NCBI RefSeq assembly: GCF_028682175.1
Contig: NZ_JANHKS010000013.1
Coordinates: 1-64,000, forward strand
Source: Pseudomonas putida
GTDB lineage: Bacteria; Pseudomonadota; Gammaproteobacteria; Pseudomonadales; Pseudomonadaceae
Direction of reading: 5' to 3'
DNA: 64,000 nt
Below are positions 37,741-46,669 of this stretch, piece by piece (within the stretch, counting starts at the first letter, position 1; each line of letters starts with the position of its first letter). The notes under the pieces were generated by a model. It saw nothing but the letters and a program-made list of their open reading frames with translations, did no database searches and had not been told where the DNA came from. A program made the translations under genes and the position numbers.

Positions 37741-39417
37741 TCAGAGGGTGGAGAGGAAAGCGCTGTTAGTGCTCTGCCATTCGAGGATGTCCAGGCGGAT
37801 GCGCTTCTTGTCGAGCTTGCCGACGCTGGTCTTGGGAATTTCGGTAACAAGGGCGATCTGGCTCGGAATCGCCCATTTGTTAATGTGCCCCTGTTCCACG
37901 AAAGGCTTGAGATGCTCCTTCAGGGCCTTGGCGTCGATGGCATGCCCTTCCCGCGCGACCAGCAGCGCGAAAGGCCGCTCGCCCCACTGCGGATCGGCGA
38001 TCCCGACCACCGCCACTTCGCGCACGCCGGGATGACGGCTGCACAGGTCTTCCAGCTCCAGTGACGACACCCACTCCCCGCCGGTCTTGATCACGTCCTT
38101 GATGCGGTCGCGGATATCGATGCCGCCCATGCTGTCGAGCGTCGCGACGTCGCCGGTGTGCAGCCAGCCGCCGGCCCAGAGTTCGGCGCCTTTCTCGGGC
38201 TCACGGTAGTAACCCTCGGTCAGCCATGGCGCACGCAGCACCAGCTCGCCCTGGGTTTCGCCGTCGTGGGGCAGGAAGTTGCCTTCGCCGTCGACGATTT
38301 CCGCCTCGACCAGCACCCCCGGCGCACCGGCCTTGATGCGGTAGGTAGTGCGTTCGTCTTCGCTGCCCGCCATCAACTCGTCGTTCAAATGCGCCACCGA
38401 GACCAGCGGCCCGGTTTCGGACATGCCGTAGGCCGCGGTCAGCTGGATGCCCTTGGCCTTGGCCGCCTCATAGAGCGAGCGGTTGAGCGAGCTGCCGCCG
38501 ATGATGATGTTCCAGCCGGTGAAATCGACGTCCTTGGCCGACTTGGCGTTGAGCACCATTTGCATGATGGTTGGCACGCAGTGGGAGAAACTGACTTTCT
38601 CGTCGCGCCACAGCTGCACCAGCAGTTCAGGATCGTAACGGCCGGGATAGACCTGTTTCACCCCCAGCATGGTCGCGGCGTACGGGACGCCCCAGGCGTG
38701 GACGTGGAACATCGGAGTGATCGGCATGTAGACCTTGTCGGTGCCCAGCAGCCCCTCGACGCTGCCCATGATCGTCGCCACGGCCATGGTGTGCAGCACG
38801 AGCTGGCGATGGGTGAAGTACACGCCCTTGGGATTGCCCGTGGTGCCGGTGGTGTAGAAGGTGGTCGCGACCGAGTTCTCGTCGAAGTCTTCGAAGTGAT
38901 AGGTCGGGCTTGCGGCCGCCAGCAGGGTTTCATACTCCCCCACCAGGTTCGGCAGCTCGGCGGTCTTGTCGGGGGTGTCGGTCAGGAGCAGCGTCTTCTC
39001 GGCGGTCGTGAGCTTGTCGGCGAAGCAGTTGTACAGCGGCACGAACTCGCTGTTGACCAGCACGAAGGTGTCTTCGGCGTGGTTCATGGTGAACAGGATC
39101 TGCTCGGGAGACAGGCGCACGTTGATGGTGTGGATCACTGCGCCGATCATGGGAATGGCAAACATGCATTCCAGATAGCGATGGCTGTCCCAGTCCATGA
39201 CGGCCACCGTATCGCCCGCTTTCACTCCCGCCTCGGTCAGCACATTCGCAAGTCTGCAGATCCGCTCGTTGAGCGTCAGATACGAATAGCGTGATTGGTC
39301 CCGGTAGACGATTTCCCGCGTTTTTTCATAGCGGCTGCCCGACATCAGCAAGCGTTTGATCAACAGAGGATACTGGTACGCGCCATCAGCTGGCGGAATC
39401 ACGCGTGTCTGCAGCAT
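37741..39417 (-). CDS. Fatty acyl-CoA synthetase, AlkK-like
   Basis: 558 aa ANL-superfamily ligase. The ATP/AMP motif TFYTTGTTGNPKG (~185), AYGMSETGP (~330), GWLHTGD (~415), and the C-terminal lysine in KTSVGKLDKK (~530) are present. The closest remembered family is medium-chain AlkK-type acyl-CoA synthetase. It activates free fatty acids for beta-oxidation or polyhydroxyalkanoate synthesis. Adjacent DUF1302/DUF1329 genes on the same strand suggest a lipid uptake and activation locus. Confidence 0.93.
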   Translation of the reverse strand: MLQTRVIPPADGAYQYPLLIKRLLMSGSRYEKTREIVYRDQSRYSYLTLNERICRLANVLTEAGVKAGDTVAVMDWDSHRYLECMFAIPMIGAVIHTINVRLSPEQILFTMNHAEDTFVLVNSEFVPLYNCFADKLTTAEKTLLLTDTPDKTAELPNLVGEYETLLAAASPTYHFEDFDENSVATTFYTTGTTGNPKGVYFTHRQLVLHTMAVATIMGSVEGLLGTDKVYMPITPMFHVHAWGVPYAATMLGVKQVYPGRYDPELLVQLWRDEKVSFSHCVPTIMQMVLNAKSAKDVDFTGWNIIIGGSSLNRSLYEAAKAKGIQLTAAYGMSETGPLVSVAHLNDELMAGSEDERTTYRIKAGAPGVLVEAEIVDGEGNFLPHDGETQGELVLRAPWLTEGYYREPEKGAELWAGGWLHTGDVATLDSMGGIDIRDRIKDVIKTGGEWVSSLELEDLCSRHPGVREVAVVGIADPQWGERPFALLVAREGHAIDAKALKEHLKPFVEQGHINKWAIPSQIALVTEIPKTSVGKLDKKRIRLDILEWQSTNSAFLSTL

Positions 39418-39559
39418 AGGAATCCCTTTTCAAGATGCATTGGCGGAGCCGAAAATATGCACTCTAGAGCCTTCGCTCGCCAGCCAAATCAGCCAAAGGG
39501 ATGATTCGGGTGACGAGCGACCATACAGGCATTGCGCCATTTGAAAGGGCAAAACGGCC

Positions 39560-40762
39560 CTACGCGAGCTTTGCGACGGGGCTTTGCGCCGGAGTGCGAG
39601 GAAAAATCAGCGCTGCAGCGAAGGTAAGCGCGGCGAACCCGGCCAGGATCACATACAGCCCGGCCAGGCCCTGACGCGGCTCGACAAAGGCAATCAGCGG
39701 AATCGCCGTGGCACTGGCGCCGAACGACAGGAAGTAACGCAGTGCGAACACCCGGGATTGCCACTGCGGGGCCACGAAGTTGGCCACCATCGCATCGTTG
39801 ACCGTGACCTGGCCGAACACCACGAACATGAAGCCTGCGCCCAGCACGATCACCGGCCAGCTATCGACGTAAGCCATCGCGAACAGAAACGGCGCCTGGG
39901 CAACGGTCAGGATCACGAACGGCCACTTGAGGCTGAAGCGGTCGAGAAAACGGCCGATGGTCAGTTGCGCAACGGCGCCGAAGGCGTAAGCCAGGCTGAT
40001 GACCAGGCCCAGGGTTTGCGGCGAGGCGAACAGCTCATGCAGGCGATCCTGAAACAATTTCGGGTAGGTCATGGTGGTGGCGTTGAACACCACGCCGCCG
40101 GTGGCCGTGGCGATGGCCAGCACGGTAAAGACCATGGTCATGGAAATACGCTGGCCCGAGCTGCCCTTGGGCGCGGCGTGGGGGCGCGCCGGAATCGGTT
40201 CGTCCTTGACCTGCCAGGCGAACAGCACCCCGATCACCATGGCCACCGCGCCAGGCAGGATAAAGGCCGAGCGCCAGCCGAACTGCGCCACCAGAAAGCC
40301 GGTCAGCAATGCCGAAAAGGCCACGCCCAGGTTGCCCCACATGCCATTCACGCCAATCTCGCGCCCACGATTCTGCGCATAGGCCACCAGCACGGCCGTA
40401 CCGACAGGGTGATAAATGGCGGCGAAGACACCGACCAGAGTCATGCCGACGGCCAGCATCGTGGTGCTGGTACTCAGCCCGGTGAGAATCGAAGCCGCGC
40501 CGATGCCGAAGAAAAACACCAGCATCATGTGCCGACGGCTCCAGCGATCACCCAGCCAGCCCGCCGGTAGCGAACAGGCACCAAAGGCGATGAAGCCGCC
40601 CAGTGACAGGCCGATCAGTTGCGCGTAGTCCAGCGCGAAGGCGTGGGTCATGCCCAGCACGGCGGCGGGAAAGATCAGCATGAACATGTGATCGATGACG
40701 TGGGCGGCGTTGATGAAATGGATCACCCGTTGGGGTGAGTTGGCGGCTCGGGTCTGACTCAT
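39560..40762 (-). CDS. MFS transporter
   Basis: 400 aa with twelve hydrophobic segments. The loop 2-3 motif GWLGDRWSRRHMM is the MFS signature. The N-terminal segment HFINAAHVIDHMFMLIFPAAV resembles the fosmidomycin-resistance (Fsr) subgroup of drug exporters. It diverges from an AraC-family gene with a 91-base gap, an arrangement like nimT-nimR in E. coli, so the regulator probably controls it. The substrate is unknown. Confidence 0.9.
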   Translation of the reverse strand: MSQTRAANSPQRVIHFINAAHVIDHMFMLIFPAAVLGMTHAFALDYAQLIGLSLGGFIAFGACSLPAGWLGDRWSRRHMMLVFFFGIGAASILTGLSTSTTMLAVGMTLVGVFAAIYHPVGTAVLVAYAQNRGREIGVNGMWGNLGVAFSALLTGFLVAQFGWRSAFILPGAVAMVIGVLFAWQVKDEPIPARPHAAPKGSSGQRISMTMVFTVLAIATATGGVVFNATTMTYPKLFQDRLHELFASPQTLGLVISLAYAFGAVAQLTIGRFLDRFSLKWPFVILTVAQAPFLFAMAYVDSWPVIVLGAGFMFVVFGQVTVNDAMVANFVAPQWQSRVFALRYFLSFGASATAIPLIAFVEPRQGLAGLYVILAGFAALTFAAALIFPRTPAQSPVAKLA

Positions 40763-40853
40763 GGCAGCGCATCCTGGGCTTGCAGTGATTGTGGAGGATC
40801 ATGCTAAGTTGGCGACAAACCGCATTTGGGACACATAAGTCATCGAATCCGCC

Positions 40854-41621
40854 ATGTTGATCAGCCTGCTCAGCCACAGCCCTGTCACCGCCCACCCCAG
40901 GGACTATCCCGACGGCGCCCACCAGCCCCGGCACCTGCATGCCGAGGCGCAACTGTTGTATGCCGTCAGCGGCGTGATGCGGCTGGTGACCGACAGTGGC
41001 GCGTGGGTGATCCCGCCCAGCCGTGCGGTGTGGATTCCCCCGGGGGTCGAGCATGAGATCTTCATGTCCGGGGAGGTCCTGATGCGCTCGCTGTTCGTCG
41101 CCGCCGAGCATTGCCCGCCGGGTTTGAACCACTGCTGCGTGCTGGCGGTGACGCCCTTGCTGCGTGAGTTGATCGTGCGCGCTACCCAGAGTGATGAGCA
41201 CGCGGCCAATCCCTTGATCCAGCGGCTGATGCTCGAAGAAGTCGCGACCCTGGAGAATCTGCCGCTGCACATTCCCATGCCCCGGGACCGGCGCTTGCAG
41301 AACATCTGCATGGCGCTGCTGCAGAAGCCGGATCACGGCAACACGCTGGAGGACTGGGCGCAGGACGTCGGCGCCAGCTCGCGCACCCTGACGAGGTTGT
41401 TCAGTCAGGAACTGGGGCTGAGTTTCAACAGTTGGCGCCAGCAGGTGCGGCTGATGGAGGCGCTGCCACGGTTACTGGACGGCGAGAGTGTGCAGCGGGT
41501 GGCGAACGACCTGGGCTACGGCAGCGCGCGGGCGTTCAGTGCGATGTTCAGCCGGCTGCTGGGGGAAAGCCCCCGGGAGTATCTGGGGGCGTTGAAGCAG
41601 TTGAAAGAGTTGAAGCGCTGA
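40854..41621 (+). CDS. AraC-family regulator (NimR-like)
   Basis: 255 aa. It has an N-terminal cupin (QPRHLHAEAQLLYAVSGVM, WVIPPSRAVWIPPGVEHEI) and a C-terminal double HTH (LEDWAQDVGASSRTLTRLF, VANDLGYGSARAFSAMFSR). The cupin His residues suggest ligand or metal binding. It is divergently transcribed from an MFS exporter and is the likely local regulator of it. Confidence 0.92.
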   Translation: MLISLLSHSPVTAHPRDYPDGAHQPRHLHAEAQLLYAVSGVMRLVTDSGAWVIPPSRAVWIPPGVEHEIFMSGEVLMRSLFVAAEHCPPGLNHCCVLAVTPLLRELIVRATQSDEHAANPLIQRLMLEEVATLENLPLHIPMPRDRRLQNICMALLQKPDHGNTLEDWAQDVGASSRTLTRLFSQELGLSFNSWRQQVRLMEALPRLLDGESVQRVANDLGYGSARAFSAMFSRLLGESPREYLGALKQLKELKR

Positions 41622-41643
41622 ACACAGAGTTCGCGCCTGTCTC

Positions 41644-41731
41644 GTAGCAGCACGGCCTGCCGGCGGGAGCGGTGGGTCAGTGCCAGATGCGTGTCTGACA
41701 CGACGCCCCCGCCGGCAAGCCGTGCTGCTAC
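41644..41731. repeat. REP palindrome, family A
   Basis: GTAGCAGCACGGCCTGCCGG arm and its complement, between the convergent AraC and LysE genes. Confidence 0.86.
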
Positions 41732-41747
41732 GGGGTGCTAATTCAAA

Positions 41748-42377
41748 TCAATTCGCCTGCGTAAACGCCAGCTTGATCCCCAGCGCCACCAGCACGCCGC
41801 CCATGGCGCGGTCGAACCAGTGGCCCATGCGGGCGAAGCCTGCGCGCACGCGCGGCTGGCTGAACAGACGCGCCACCAGGCAGAACCAGATGCCGGTCGC
41901 CAGGGCCAGGTAAACACCGTAACCGGCCTGCACCAGCAGCGGCGTGTGCGGGTTGATGACGACAGTGAACAACGACAGGAAAAACAGCGTCGCCTTGGGG
42001 TTCAGGCCGTTGGTGACGAAGCCTGCGACATAGGCGCCCTTGGCGGTGCGCTCACCCTTGGCGATGTCCACCGGAGCATCGGACGCGCCGGCAGGCTTGG
42101 CGCGCAGGGCCTTGAAGCCGATGTACAACAGGTAGGCAGCCGCCGCCCATTTCAAGGCGTTGAACAGCACGATCGACTGCGAAACGATCAGCCCGATGCC
42201 CAGCAGCGAATAGCCGACGTGCAGGAAAATCGCCGTTCCCACACCCATGGCGGTGTAGGTGCCGGCCTTGCGGCCATGGGTCACGCTTTCACGCACCACC
42301 ACCGCGAAGTCCGGACCCGGGCTTGCGACGGCGAGCAGGTGAATCAGCGCAACGGTGAGGAATTCCGTCCAGTACAT
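41748..42377 (-). CDS. LysE-family amino-acid exporter
   Basis: 209 aa with five to six membrane helices and the LysE/RhtB N-terminal motif ASPGPDFAVVVRESV (~17-31). The segment NGLNPKATLFFLSLF (~132) is also typical. It exports amino acids or analogues; the substrate is not predictable. It diverges from the D-2-hydroxyacid dehydrogenase gene with 87 bases between. Confidence 0.92.
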   Translation of the reverse strand: MYWTEFLTVALIHLLAVASPGPDFAVVVRESVTHGRKAGTYTAMGVGTAIFLHVGYSLLGIGLIVSQSIVLFNALKWAAAAYLLYIGFKALRAKPAGASDAPVDIAKGERTAKGAYVAGFVTNGLNPKATLFFLSLFTVVINPHTPLLVQAGYGVYLALATGIWFCLVARLFSQPRVRAGFARMGHWFDRAMGGVLVALGIKLAFTQAN

Positions 42378-42464
42378 CGGGTGCTCCAGATATGTTGGCG
42401 AACGACAGGCTCTGATATGTTCGTTACCTTACGCCTCCCATCCTTCGAGCAAAAGGTACAGCTG

Positions 42465-43430
42465 ATGTCGAGTCAAAGCAGAGCAGTTTTCCTGGATCAC
42501 ACCTCTCTGGACCTCGGCGATCTGGACCTCGCCCCCTGGCGTGAAACCTTCAGCGAACTGGTTCTGCACAGCAGCACTACACAGGATCAGGTGATCGAGC
42601 GCCTGCAAGGCGCGCAAGTGGCCATTTCCAACAAGATCCTGATCGATGCCGCCGCGTTCGCTGCCTGTCCGGACTTGAAGCTGGTACTGGTCACCGCCAC
42701 CGGAGTCAACAACGTTGACCTCGATGCTGCGCGCAAACACGGCGTGGTGGTGAGCAATTGCCAAGGCTACGGCACGCCGTCTGTAGCCCAACACACGCTG
42801 ATGTTGCTGCTGGCGATGGCGACCCGGCTGCCGGACTATCAGCAAGCGATTCACCAGGGCCAATGGCAGAAATCGAAACAGTTCTGCCTGCTGGATTTCC
42901 CCATCGTCGAACTGGAAGGCAAGACCCTTGGCTTGCTGGGTCACGGCGAGTTGGGCGGCGCGGTGGCGAAACTGGCCGAAGCCTTTGGCATGCGCGTGTT
43001 GCTGGGCCAGATTCCAGGCCGCCCTGCCCGCCCGGACCGCGTACCGCTGCACGAATTGCTGCCGCAGGTCGATGCCTTGACCCTGCACTGCCCGCTCAAC
43101 GAACACACCCGCGACATGATCGGCGCCCATGAATTGAGCCTGTTCAAGCCCAAGGCATTCATCGTCAACACGGCTCGCGGCGGACTGATCAACGAGCAGG
43201 CGCTGGCCGATGCGCTGCGTAATGGTCACCTGGGCGGTGCCGCGACGGACGTGCTGACCGTCGAGCCACCGGTCAACGGCAACCCGCTGCTGTCAGGGGA
43301 CATCCCGCGCCTGATCATCACCCCGCACAGCGCCTGGGGCAGCCAGGAAGCCCGGCAGCGCATCGTCGGCCAGGTGAACGAGAACGCCCGGGCGTTTTAC
43401 GCAGGCCAGCCCATCCGCGTGGTCAGCTAA
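42465..43430 (+). CDS. D-2-hydroxyacid dehydrogenase (glycerate dehydrogenase-like)
   Basis: 321 aa. It has the nucleotide-binding loop GLLGHGELGGAVA (~150), catalytic Arg in VNTARGGLIN (~232), a Glu near VLTVEPP, and the His in TPHSAWGS (~286). The length and these segments fit glycerate/hydroxypyruvate reductases. Although the frame is open far upstream, the start is set at 42465 (MSSQSRAVF), where homology begins. The gene lies alone before a REP. Confidence 0.9.
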   Translation: MSSQSRAVFLDHTSLDLGDLDLAPWRETFSELVLHSSTTQDQVIERLQGAQVAISNKILIDAAAFAACPDLKLVLVTATGVNNVDLDAARKHGVVVSNCQGYGTPSVAQHTLMLLLAMATRLPDYQQAIHQGQWQKSKQFCLLDFPIVELEGKTLGLLGHGELGGAVAKLAEAFGMRVLLGQIPGRPARPDRVPLHELLPQVDALTLHCPLNEHTRDMIGAHELSLFKPKAFIVNTARGGLINEQALADALRNGHLGGAATDVLTVEPPVNGNPLLSGDIPRLIITPHSAWGSQEARQRIVGQVNENARAFYAGQPIRVVS

Positions 43431-43450
43431 CACCGCGCAGCCTGAAAAAA

Positions 43451-43512
43451 TCGCGAGCAAGCTCACTCCTACAGGGAACGTGCGAACCTGTAGGAGTGAG
43501 CTTGGTCTGGGC
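43451..43512. repeat. Inside-out family B REP arms
   Basis: Here the right arm (TCGCGAGCAAGCTCACTCCTACA) precedes a left arm (TGTAGGAGTGAGCTTG). The palindrome is thus inverted relative to other copies, and the second arm runs into different sequence. Confidence 0.7.
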
Positions 43513-43613
43513 CGCATCCGGACGATGGCGTCGGTGCGTTCCCAACCCTTTTCACGTCACGCGCAGGGCCTCTCGCACCTGTTAAACTCCGCGTTTTTTT
43601 GCAGGAGCCGAAG

Positions 43614-44612
43614 ATGGACCCGCGCAGTGAAGTGTTACTCCGTCAGGCCGAACTGTTTCAGGGCTCTTTGCTGCTGACCGGCTTGCCTGCCGACGATCTG
43701 CTCGGCACCTTGCCCAATGCCCGGGGCTGGAGCTGGCACGCCGGCGATTTCGCCGCGCTGGACGCGCGCTTCGGCGCGCGCACCCACTTTGGCACCGAAC
43801 CGCCTGCCGAAGCGTTCGATGCCGCCGTGCTGTTCCTGCCCAAGGCGCGGGACCTCAGCGACTACCTGATCAACGCCCTCGCCTCCCGCCTGGCCGGCAA
43901 GGAATTGTTCCTGGTGGGCGAGAAACGCGGCGGGATCGAAGCCGCTGCGCGCCAACTGAGCCCCCTGGGCCGCGCCCGCAAACTCGACAGCGCCCGCCAC
44001 TGCCAGCTCTGGCAAGTCACCGTGGAAAACCCTCCACAGGCAGTCGAACTGGACAGCCTGGCCAAACACTTTGAAATCGATGTGAACGACGAGCCACTGA
44101 AAATCGTCAGCCTGCCCGGCGTGTTCAGCCACGGCCGCCTTGATCGCGGCTCGGCGCTGTTGCTTGAGAACATCGCCAACCTGCCCACCGGGCACCTGCT
44201 GGACTTCGGTTGTGGCGCTGGTGTGCTCGGCGCTGCGGTCAAACGCCGCAATCCAGGCATGCAAGTGACCCTGCTCGACGTGGATGCCTTCGCCACCGCC
44301 AGCAGCCGCCTCACCCTGGCCGCCAATGGCCTGGAAGGCGAGGTCATTACCGGTGACGGAATCGACGCAGCGCCGAAACACCTGGATTCGATTCTGACCA
44401 ATCCGCCCTTCCATACCGGCGTTCACACCGACTACGCCGCAACAGAAACCCTGCTGCGAAAAGCCCGCGATCATCTGAAAAAAGGTGGCGAAATGCGGCT
44501 GGTCGCCAACAGTTTCCTGCGCTACCAGCCGATCATCGAGCAACATCTTGGCGTATGTGCCGTCTTGGCAGAAGGACAGGGTTTCCGGATTTACCGTGCA
44601 AAACGTGGGTGA
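43614..44612 (+). CDS. rsmC: 16S rRNA (guanine(1207)-N2)-methyltransferase RsmC
   Basis: 332 aa with two Rossmann-like domains. The C-terminal catalytic one has the SAM motif [15 protein letters not shown] (~197) and motif [10 protein letters not shown] (~262). The N-terminal half is a degenerate copy, as in E. coli RsmC. It methylates G1207 of 16S rRNA. The start at 43614 has GCAGGAG upstream. Confidence 0.92.
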   Translation: MDPRSEVLLRQAELFQGSLLLTGLPADDLLGTLPNARGWSWHAGDFAALDARFGARTHFGTEPPAEAFDAAVLFLPKARDLSDYLINALASRLAGKELFLVGEKRGGIEAAARQLSPLGRARKLDSARHCQLWQVTVENPPQAVELDSLAKHFEIDVNDEPLKIVSLPGVFSHGRLDRGSALLLENIANLPTGHLLDFGCGAGVLGAAVKRRNPGMQVTLLDVDAFATASSRLTLAANGLEGEVITGDGIDAAPKHLDSILTNPPFHTGVHTDYAATETLLRKARDHLKKGGEMRLVANSFLRYQPIIEQHLGVCAVLAEGQGFRIYRAKRG

Positions 44613-44654
44613 AAATTAGCGCTTGCCGAATGCAAAAGCTGTAGGCAGAATCCG

Positions 44655-44860
44655 CACCGTCCTAGGGGAGTAGTCTCCCGCGAGCCCCTTGCTCGTATGG
44701 CGCGCATCAACATACTTGGTCCTCAGACCATGGTGCGTGCGACCCCAGATCCGCATAGACGGATCGGCGGTTTGACAAGACCTATGACACGAACATCCTG
44801 ACCCGGGGCGGGGAGGCTGTACGTGTCATAGCCGTGTCGACCCGCCCCTTAGGAAAATCC
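44655..44860 (+). ncRNA. yybP-ykoY (manganese) riboswitch
   Basis: The 250-base leader of the GDT1-family gene contains the two conserved internal-loop segments of this class: GGGGAGTAG (44665-44673) and CATCAACATAC (44705-44715). Two later helices cannot form together: CTATGACACG (44782-44791) with CGTGTCATAG (44822-44831), and GGGGCGGG (44805-44812) with CCCGCCCC (44841-44848). The second lies right before the AGGA ribosome site. Mn2+ binding would be expected to shift the balance and raise expression. Confidence 0.85.
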
Positions 44861-44862
44861 TG

Positions 44863-45447
44863 ATGCTGGAATCCCTGTTGGTCCCCACCGCCGTCGTCGC
44901 ACTGGCAGAAATCGGTGACAAGACCCAACTCCTCGCGCTTATCCTCGCAGCCCGCTTTCGCAAGCCCTGGCCGATCATCGCTGGTATTGTCGCGGCCACG
45001 CTGGCCAACCACGCCGCAGCCGGTGCCGTCGGTGCCTGGTTCGGCAGTTTCTTCTCCGACGCCATGCTGCACTGGATCCTGGCCGCAAGCTTCACCGCCA
45101 CGGCGCTCTGGACGCTGGTGCCGGACAAGATGGACGACGATGAAGCCAACACCGGCCGCAAGTTCGGCCCGTTCCTGACCACGCTGATCGCGTTCTTCCT
45201 CGCCGAAATCGGTGACAAGACGCAGATCGCAACCGTGATGCTGGCGGCGCAGTATTCCTACCTGTGGCTGGTGATCCTGGGCACAACGCTGGGCATGTTG
45301 CTGGCCAACGTTCCGGTGGTGCTGGCGGGTAACTTCGCGGCAGAAAAACTGCCCCTGACCCTGATTCGCCGCCTGGCTGCGGGTGCGTTCTTCATCCTGG
45401 CGATCGTCGCGGTGTACAAGGCGATGCAGGTGAGTGGCTGGGTTTAA
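44863..45447 (+). CDS. GDT1/TMEM165 (UPF0016) family Mn2+/Ca2+ transporter
   Basis: 194 aa with six helices in two repeats, each bearing the family motif EIGDKTQ (~16 and ~117). Homologues export manganese or exchange Ca2+/Mn2+ for protons. The upstream yybP-ykoY riboswitch is the usual control element and strongly supports a manganese role. Transcription runs toward a REP and the convergent M48 gene. Confidence 0.93.
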   Translation: MLESLLVPTAVVALAEIGDKTQLLALILAARFRKPWPIIAGIVAATLANHAAAGAVGAWFGSFFSDAMLHWILAASFTATALWTLVPDKMDDDEANTGRKFGPFLTTLIAFFLAEIGDKTQIATVMLAAQYSYLWLVILGTTLGMLLANVPVVLAGNFAAEKLPLTLIRRLAAGAFFILAIVAVYKAMQVSGWV

Positions 45448-45462
45448 GCCTGCGACTCTCCC

Positions 45463-45528
45463 GTAGCAGTCCGGCTTGCCGGCGGGAGCGGTTTCGAAAT
45501 CGCTCCCGCCGGCAAGCCGTGCTGCTAC
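45463..45528. repeat. REP palindrome, family A
   Basis: GTAGCAGTCCGGCTTGCCGGCGGGAGCG arms with a very short centre, between convergent genes. Confidence 0.87.
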
Positions 45529-45556
45529 AGGGTTCGGCGTTAACCAATGATTTTCA

Positions 45557-46375
45557 TCAGGACTTCGGCGCTTGCTCGTAAAGCGGCATCACTTTCGGAA
45601 TCGCTGCCTGCAGCGAAGCGATCCGGTTGGTCGAAGCCGGGTGAGTGCTCATGAACTCAGGCTGCGAAGCACCGGCCTGGGCCTGCATCTTCTGCCACAG
45701 GGTGATCGCGGCATTGGGGTTGTAGCCGGCACGCGCCGACAGTTCCAGTCCGATCAGGTCGGCTTCGTTCTCGTTGGCCCGGCTGTTGGGCAAGGTCAGG
45801 CTGTAGTTGACCACCGTGTCGGCCAGCGCCAGGCTGTCCTGGCCCAGGCCCAGCAATGCCCCGGCGCCCTGCTTGGCCATCTGCACACCGTACGCCTTGG
45901 ACATCGCTTCACGACCGTGCTCACGCAAGGCGTGGGCGATTTCATGCCCCATGACCGCGGCCAGTTCGTCATCGCTCAGCTTGAGCGTGTCGATCAGCCC
46001 GCTGTAAACGATGATCTTGCCGCCCGGGCCGCAGTTGGCGTTCAGCTCGTCGCTCTTGATCAGGTTCACTTCCCATTGCCACTGGGCAGCATCAGGCCGC
46101 AGCTTCGGCGCCTGGGCGATCAGGCGCTTGGCAACGTTCTGCACGCGCTTGGCCTCGGCACTGCTGTTGTCGAGCACGCCTTTGGTGGTGGCTTCGCTGA
46201 CCGTCTGTTGATAGGACTGGGCATACATCTGGTTGACCTGGTCGGTCGACAGCATGCTGAACATGTACTGCTTGCGCTCGACGCCCACCGAATCTCCGCT
46301 GGTGGTATTGACGGACTGGCAGCCTGCAACCAGCAGCGCGGCACTCAGCGCACATAGAGCAAAGGTCTGACGCAT
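45557..46375 (-). CDS. M48-family metalloprotease lipoprotein (LoiP/BepA-like)
   Basis: 272 aa. It has a signal peptide with lipobox VAGC (Cys19) and the zinc site HEIAH (144-148), followed downstream by NENEADLIG, which supplies the third ligand Glu. It is probably a periplasmic protease attached to the outer membrane and involved in envelope quality control. The start at 46375 has GGAG upstream; the frame is open to 46426. Confidence 0.92.
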   Translation of the reverse strand: MRQTFALCALSAALLVAGCQSVNTTSGDSVGVERKQYMFSMLSTDQVNQMYAQSYQQTVSEATTKGVLDNSSAEAKRVQNVAKRLIAQAPKLRPDAAQWQWEVNLIKSDELNANCGPGGKIIVYSGLIDTLKLSDDELAAVMGHEIAHALREHGREAMSKAYGVQMAKQGAGALLGLGQDSLALADTVVNYSLTLPNSRANENEADLIGLELSARAGYNPNAAITLWQKMQAQAGASQPEFMSTHPASTNRIASLQAAIPKVMPLYEQAPKS

Positions 46376-46669
46376 TTTGTATCTCCGTGGAAACATGGCG
46401 CCCATCCTAGGCGGTACGGCACTCATGTGCCAGATGGCAGCGGATTGCCATATAAACAGACATCAGAATCTGCCGCTAACGTAACAGGATTGAAACACTG
46501 CCCGTCTCTCTTTCTGGACGGCCGAAGCCCAATGAATCCGGGCATTCGGGCCACATATCCAATAACGACCAATAGCGATCGAAAACGGCCATTTCGTCGG
46601 ATTGCGGCTCATGGAAAACACCGCCGGGGCGATAGCCCATTCAGGCGTAATTCCACGTCCGGAGCCCCT

